From NCBI GenBank assembly GCA_003249625.1, contig QKII01000383.1:1-9177 (forward strand): a DNA stretch of 9,177 nt, given 5' to 3'. The DNA is from Propionivibrio sp. Lineage in GTDB: Bacteria > Pseudomonadota > Gammaproteobacteria > Burkholderiales > Rhodocyclaceae. The stretch's first letter is position 1; the number at the start of each line of letters is the position of its first letter. A program made the translations under genes and the position numbers. A model generated the notes under the pieces. That model saw only the letters and a list, made by a program, of their open reading frames with translations, had not been told where the DNA came from and ran no database searches. Positions 6,359 through 9,177 of this stretch are shown here, piece by piece.

Positions 6359-7318
6359 ATGAAAATGAAATCTCTCTTCGTCGGCATGACCGCCCTGCTC
6401 GCCGGCGCCTTCTCGGCATCGGCGCTGGCCGCCTACCCGGCAAAACCCGTCACGGTCATCTGCCCGTGGACCGCCGGCGGTGGAACAGACACTCTGTTGC
6501 GCGCTTTGTCCAAACAGGCCGAGAAATACCTTGGCCAGACGATCAACGTGGTAAACCAGACCGGCGGCGGCGGCGCCATCGGCCATAACGCCATTCGCGC
6601 AGCGCGCCCGGACGGCTATACCGTCGGGATGATCACGTTCGAGCTCAACTCGCTACCGCCACAAGGTCTGGTGCCGTTTACCTGGAAGGACTTCGATCCG
6701 CTGATGCGTATCAATTCCGATCCTGCGGCGCTGACCGTTCACAAAGACGCGCCGTACAGCACGGTGCGCGGCTTCATGGATCACGCCAAGGCCAATCCGG
6801 GCGAAATCACCATCGGCAACTCCGCCCCCGGATCGGTGTGGCATATTGCCGCCGGCCTCGCTGCTGAGAAAACCGGCGTGCAGGTCAAGCACGTGCCGTT
6901 CAATGGCGCACAACCGGCGGTCACCGCGCTGGTCGGCGGACACATCAAGGCCGTCGCCGTTTCCGTCGCCGAAGTGCGCGGTCAGGCCCAGGCAGGCAAC
7001 CTGAAAATCCTCGGCGTAATGTCCTCCGAACGCGACAAGATCTTCCCCGACGTGCCGACCTTCAAGGAGCAAGGCGTTGACGTCGAGTTCTACACCTGGC
7101 GCGGCCTGGCGCTTCCCAAGGGCGTACCTGCCAACGTCAAGGCGAAGATCACCGACGCCTACAAGAAGGCTTTCGATTCCAAGGAATTCCAGGAATTCGC
7201 CGCCAAGGCGTCGCTGAACCTGGCGTACCAGAACGCCGCCGACTTCACCAAGTTCCTCGACCAGAACTACCAGGACGTCGAAGCGGTGATGAAGAAGCTG
7301 GGCCTCACCAAGAAGTAA
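6359..7318 (+). CDS. tctC: Tripartite tricarboxylate transporter substrate-binding protein (TctC/Bug family)
   Basis: This periplasmic receptor captures an organic anion and delivers it to the TctA/TctB membrane pair. The 319-aa length fits the family. A signal peptide is clear: MKMK, a hydrophobic stretch (about 6-20), then SALA with cleavage near residue 24. The mature protein opens with the family pattern YPAKPVTVICPW followed by AGGGTD (39-44), whose Asp lies in the ligand pocket. Further Bug features are NQTGGGGAIGHNAIRAARPD, the HVPFNGAQPAVTALVGGHI segment and FPDVPTFKEQG. The ATG at 6359 is chosen because a GGAGG ribosome site precedes it and the signal peptide starts there; the open frame extends upstream without protein-like sequence. 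Bug proteins bind varied ligands (citrate, other carboxylates, amino acids, nicotinate), so the substrate cannot be named. It is the first gene of the operon and is followed by a terminator. Confidence 0.92.
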   Translation: MKMKSLFVGMTALLAGAFSASALAAYPAKPVTVICPWTAGGGTDTLLRALSKQAEKYLGQTINVVNQTGGGGAIGHNAIRAARPDGYTVGMITFELNSLPPQGLVPFTWKDFDPLMRINSDPAALTVHKDAPYSTVRGFMDHAKANPGEITIGNSAPGSVWHIAAGLAAEKTGVQVKHVPFNGAQPAVTALVGGHIKAVAVSVAEVRGQAQAGNLKILGVMSSERDKIFPDVPTFKEQGVDVEFYTWRGLALPKGVPANVKAKITDAYKKAFDSKEFQEFAAKASLNLAYQNAADFTKFLDQNYQDVEAVMKKLGLTKK

Positions 7319-7333
7319 GTTACGCAACGCTCG

Positions 7334-7361
7334 AAGGGCGGCCTTCCCGGCCGCCCTTTTT
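7334..7361 (+). terminator. Intrinsic terminator between tctC and tctB
   Basis: AAGGGCGGCC and GGCCGCCCTT form a perfect 10-bp GC-rich stem around a 5-nt loop (TTCCC), and the T run extends to five in all. It begins 15 bp after the tctC stop and ends 45 bp before tctB. As it lies inside an apparent operon, it probably lets only part of transcription reach tctB and tctA, favouring the abundant binding protein. Confidence 0.82.
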
Positions 7362-7406
7362 GTATAGAAATATCGCACGCGCAGTCTCGCAGGGAGTCAT
7401 CACCTT

Positions 7407-7871
7407 ATGAAAGTCGCAGATATCGTCGGCGGGATCATCGGCATCCTGATCGGCCTCTTCGCGCTCTGGGAGGGCGCAAAAATGCCGGCCGACGTCGTCA
7501 TGAAGATCGGGCCGAGCTTCTTTCCGAATATTCTTGGCGGGCTGCTGATCCTGTTCAGCGCCGTTCTCATCGTCAACGCCGCGCGCGGCAGAAGCAAGGG
7601 CAAGGTCGAACCGTACCGCCTGTCCGACAAAGGCACGCAACGCGGCCTGATCACGTTTGCTGCGGGCAGCGTCTTCGTTCTCGTCCTCGAGCCGCTCGGC
7701 TTCATCCCGGCATCGATCATTTTCCTCACCTTCATGATGGTGGTCATGGGCAAGCGCAATCCACTGCTGCTGGCCGTCACCCCGGCGTTGATAACCGCCG
7801 CGGTCTGGCTGATATTCGAGAAGGTGCTTGTCCTGTCGATGCCGGCCGGCGTGCTGGCGGATTTCCTCTAG
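7407..7871 (+). CDS. tctB: Tripartite tricarboxylate transporter small membrane subunit TctB
   Basis: This 154-aa inner-membrane protein is the small subunit of the transporter, with the usual TctB (DUF1468) length. Hydrophobic segments lie at roughly 4-22, 38-58, 80-97, 100-117 and 121-142, giving four or five membrane helices split by a basic loop (ARGRSKGKVEPYRLSDKGTQ). The IGPSFFPNILGGLLILFS stretch after the first helix is characteristic of the family. The ATG at 7407 has an AGGGAG ribosome site about 10 nt upstream. It follows the tctC terminator and precedes tctA by 10 bp. TctB sequences are poorly conserved, so the name rests on topology, the PSFFP-type motif and the tctC-tctB-tctA order. 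I found no separate promoter in the short gap after the terminator. Confidence 0.9.
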   Translation: MKVADIVGGIIGILIGLFALWEGAKMPADVVMKIGPSFFPNILGGLLILFSAVLIVNAARGRSKGKVEPYRLSDKGTQRGLITFAAGSVFVLVLEPLGFIPASIIFLTFMMVVMGKRNPLLLAVTPALITAAVWLIFEKVLVLSMPAGVLADFL

Positions 7872-7881
7872 GAGAACGCGC

Positions 7882-9177
7882 ATGGATTTCAACTGGAGTC
7901 TGATGTTCGCCAGCTACGCCACGGTTTTCTCACCGGGCGTCCTGTTCATTATCTGCGTCGGTATCACCGCCGGCATCGTGATCGGCTCACTGCCGGGATT
8001 GACCGCGACCATGGGCGTCGCCCTGCTGGTGCCGCTGACCTTCGGCCGTCCGCCGCTGGAAAGTCTGGCGATGTTGATCGGCATCTATTGCGGCGCGATG
8101 TACGGCGGCTCGATTTCCGCCATCCTGATCCGCACGCCAGGCACGCCGGCGGCCGCCGCGACAATCCTCGAAGGCTATCCGATGGCCCGTCGCGGCGAAG
8201 CCGGGCGAGCGCTGTCGATGGCGCTCTTCGCCTCGTTCTTCGGCGGTATCTGTGGTGCGCTGATCATGACCTTCGCTTCACCGATCGTTTCCGGCTTCGC
8301 GCTGGAATTCGGACCGGTCGAGTATTTCGCATTGGCTATCTTCGGTCTCTCGGTGATCGTTTCGATTTCCGGGCGCTCACTGGTCAAGGGGATGATGTCG
8401 GCGTTTTTCGGCCTGCTGATTTCGTCGATCGGTTTCGACCCGATCTCCGGCTTCCCGCGCTTCACCTTCGGCGTAATGGAGATGATGGAGGGCCCCCCGT
8501 TCATCCCGACCCTGATCGGCCTGTTCGCCGTCTCCGAGGTGTTCAACGAGGTCCAGAAGACCGGCCAACTGCAGCAACTCAAGGCCAAGGTCGACCGCTT
8601 CCTGCCGACCATGGAGGACATCAAGCACTGCTTCAAGCATCTTTGCCGATCGAGCATCATCGGCACGTTTATCGGCTCGATTCCTGGCGCCGGCGGTGAC
8701 ATCGCCGCCTTTGTCTCTTATGGTCAGGCCAAGCGCACCTCGAAGCACCCGGAGCGTTTCGGACATGGTCAGATCGAGGGGCTGGCCGCCAGCGAGAGCG
8801 CCAACAACGCCTGCTCCGGCGGCGCGATGATTCCGCTGCTCTCGCTCGGCGTACCGGGTGACGCAGTCACGGCGGTGCTGCTTGGCGCCTTCATCATCCA
8901 GGGACTGCAGCCGGGACCGATGATGTACAAGGAGAACATCGACATCGTCTATCAGATCTTCGCTTCGATGATGCTCGCCCAGTTCGCCATGCTGTTCATC
9001 GGCATGGCCGGCATCCGCCTGTTCGCCAAGGTCATTCTGGTCGACCGGGCGATCCTCACGCCGACGATCTTCGTCCTCTCGATGGTCGGCGCCTTCGCCA
9101 TGCGCAGCAATGTCTTCGACGTCTACACCACGCTGGCCTTCGGCATCCTCGGTTACGTGATGATGCGCTACGACTAT
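7882..9177 (+). CDS. tctA: Tripartite tricarboxylate transporter large membrane subunit TctA (partial, 3' end missing)
   Basis: The frame is open from the ATG at 7882 to the window edge, giving 432 residues of an expected 500 or so. TctA is the large permease subunit; it uses an ion gradient to drive uptake of the ligand brought by TctC. Family motifs are strong: GSLPGLTATMGVALLVP (35-51), YGGSISAILIRTPGTPAAAA (74-93), GSIPGAGGDIAAFVSYGQ (265-282), EGLAASESANNA (299-310) and SLGVPGD (321-327). The paired GSLPG/GSIPG and RTPGTP/GVPGD motifs show the internal two-fold repeat of the family. Many hydrophobic helices lie around a charged cytoplasmic-looking stretch (about 222-255). A GGAG ribosome site overlaps the end of tctB, 10 bp upstream. 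Nothing looks broken. Confidence 0.95.
   Translation, partial: MDFNWSLMFASYATVFSPGVLFIICVGITAGIVIGSLPGLTATMGVALLVPLTFGRPPLESLAMLIGIYCGAMYGGSISAILIRTPGTPAAAATILEGYPMARRGEAGRALSMALFASFFGGICGALIMTFASPIVSGFALEFGPVEYFALAIFGLSVIVSISGRSLVKGMMSAFFGLLISSIGFDPISGFPRFTFGVMEMMEGPPFIPTLIGLFAVSEVFNEVQKTGQLQQLKAKVDRFLPTMEDIKHCFKHLCRSSIIGTFIGSIPGAGGDIAAFVSYGQAKRTSKHPERFGHGQIEGLAASESANNACSGGAMIPLLSLGVPGDAVTAVLLGAFIIQGLQPGPMMYKENIDIVYQIFASMMLAQFAMLFIGMAGIRLFAKVILVDRAILTPTIFVLSMVGAFAMRSNVFDVYTTLAFGILGYVMMRYDY

Noticed and set aside
6653..8766. Minus-strand open frames of 126 to 241 codons opposite tctC, tctB and tctA
   Set aside because: They are shadows of the well-supported transporter genes, and one runs straight through the tctC terminator.
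1..9177. A new defence, mobile or biosynthetic system
   Set aside because: Nearly all sequence is accounted for by recognised housekeeping, respiratory and transport genes in normal order. No transposase, integrase, toxin-antitoxin pair or repeat array was seen.

Overview
The window looks like ordinary chromosomal core DNA from a high-GC betaproteobacterium. The gmk-rpoZ-spoT cluster, the close match of the first flavoprotein gene to the quinol:fumarate reductase family, and a Bug/TctC-type tripartite tricarboxylate transporter together suggest the Rhodocyclales (Dechloromonas, Propionivibrio or Accumulibacter relatives). That placement is inferred from gene content and remembered family sequences, not from a search. 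I see no tRNA, rRNA, CRISPR array, insertion sequence, phage gene or obvious composition break.

Layout. Positions 1-1833 (minus strand) hold the 5' end of an iron-sulfur subunit gene (frdB) and, directly upstream of it, the complete flavoprotein gene frdA. A 230-bp leader (1834-2064) carries a credible sigma70-type promoter facing frdA. Positions 2065-6121 (minus strand) form one tight operon, transcribed gmk, rpoZ, spoT, a possible frameshifted small gene, then a YjjV-like TatD-family hydrolase. Positions 6122-6358 are a divergent intergenic region with promoter candidates facing both ways, an inverted repeat and a tandem repeat. Positions 6359-9177 (plus strand) are a tctC-tctB-tctA transporter operon. 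A strong intrinsic terminator lies between tctC and tctB, and tctA runs off the right edge with 432 codons present.

How the genes work together. FrdA and FrdB form the soluble catalytic part of a membrane quinol:fumarate reductase, used for fumarate respiration or for re-oxidising quinol under anoxia. The gmk-rpoZ-spoT group links guanine nucleotide supply, RNA polymerase assembly and (p)ppGpp turnover. TctC captures an organic acid in the periplasm and TctB/TctA move it across the inner membrane. The nearby fumarate reductase makes a C4-dicarboxylate link tempting, but nothing in the sequence fixes the substrate.

I found no new biological system. The points worth a second look are modest: a small coupled gene with an apparent +1 frameshift between spoT and tatD, two unusual residues in conserved hydrolase motifs of SpoT, a terminator inside the tct operon, and repeat structures between gmk and tctC.
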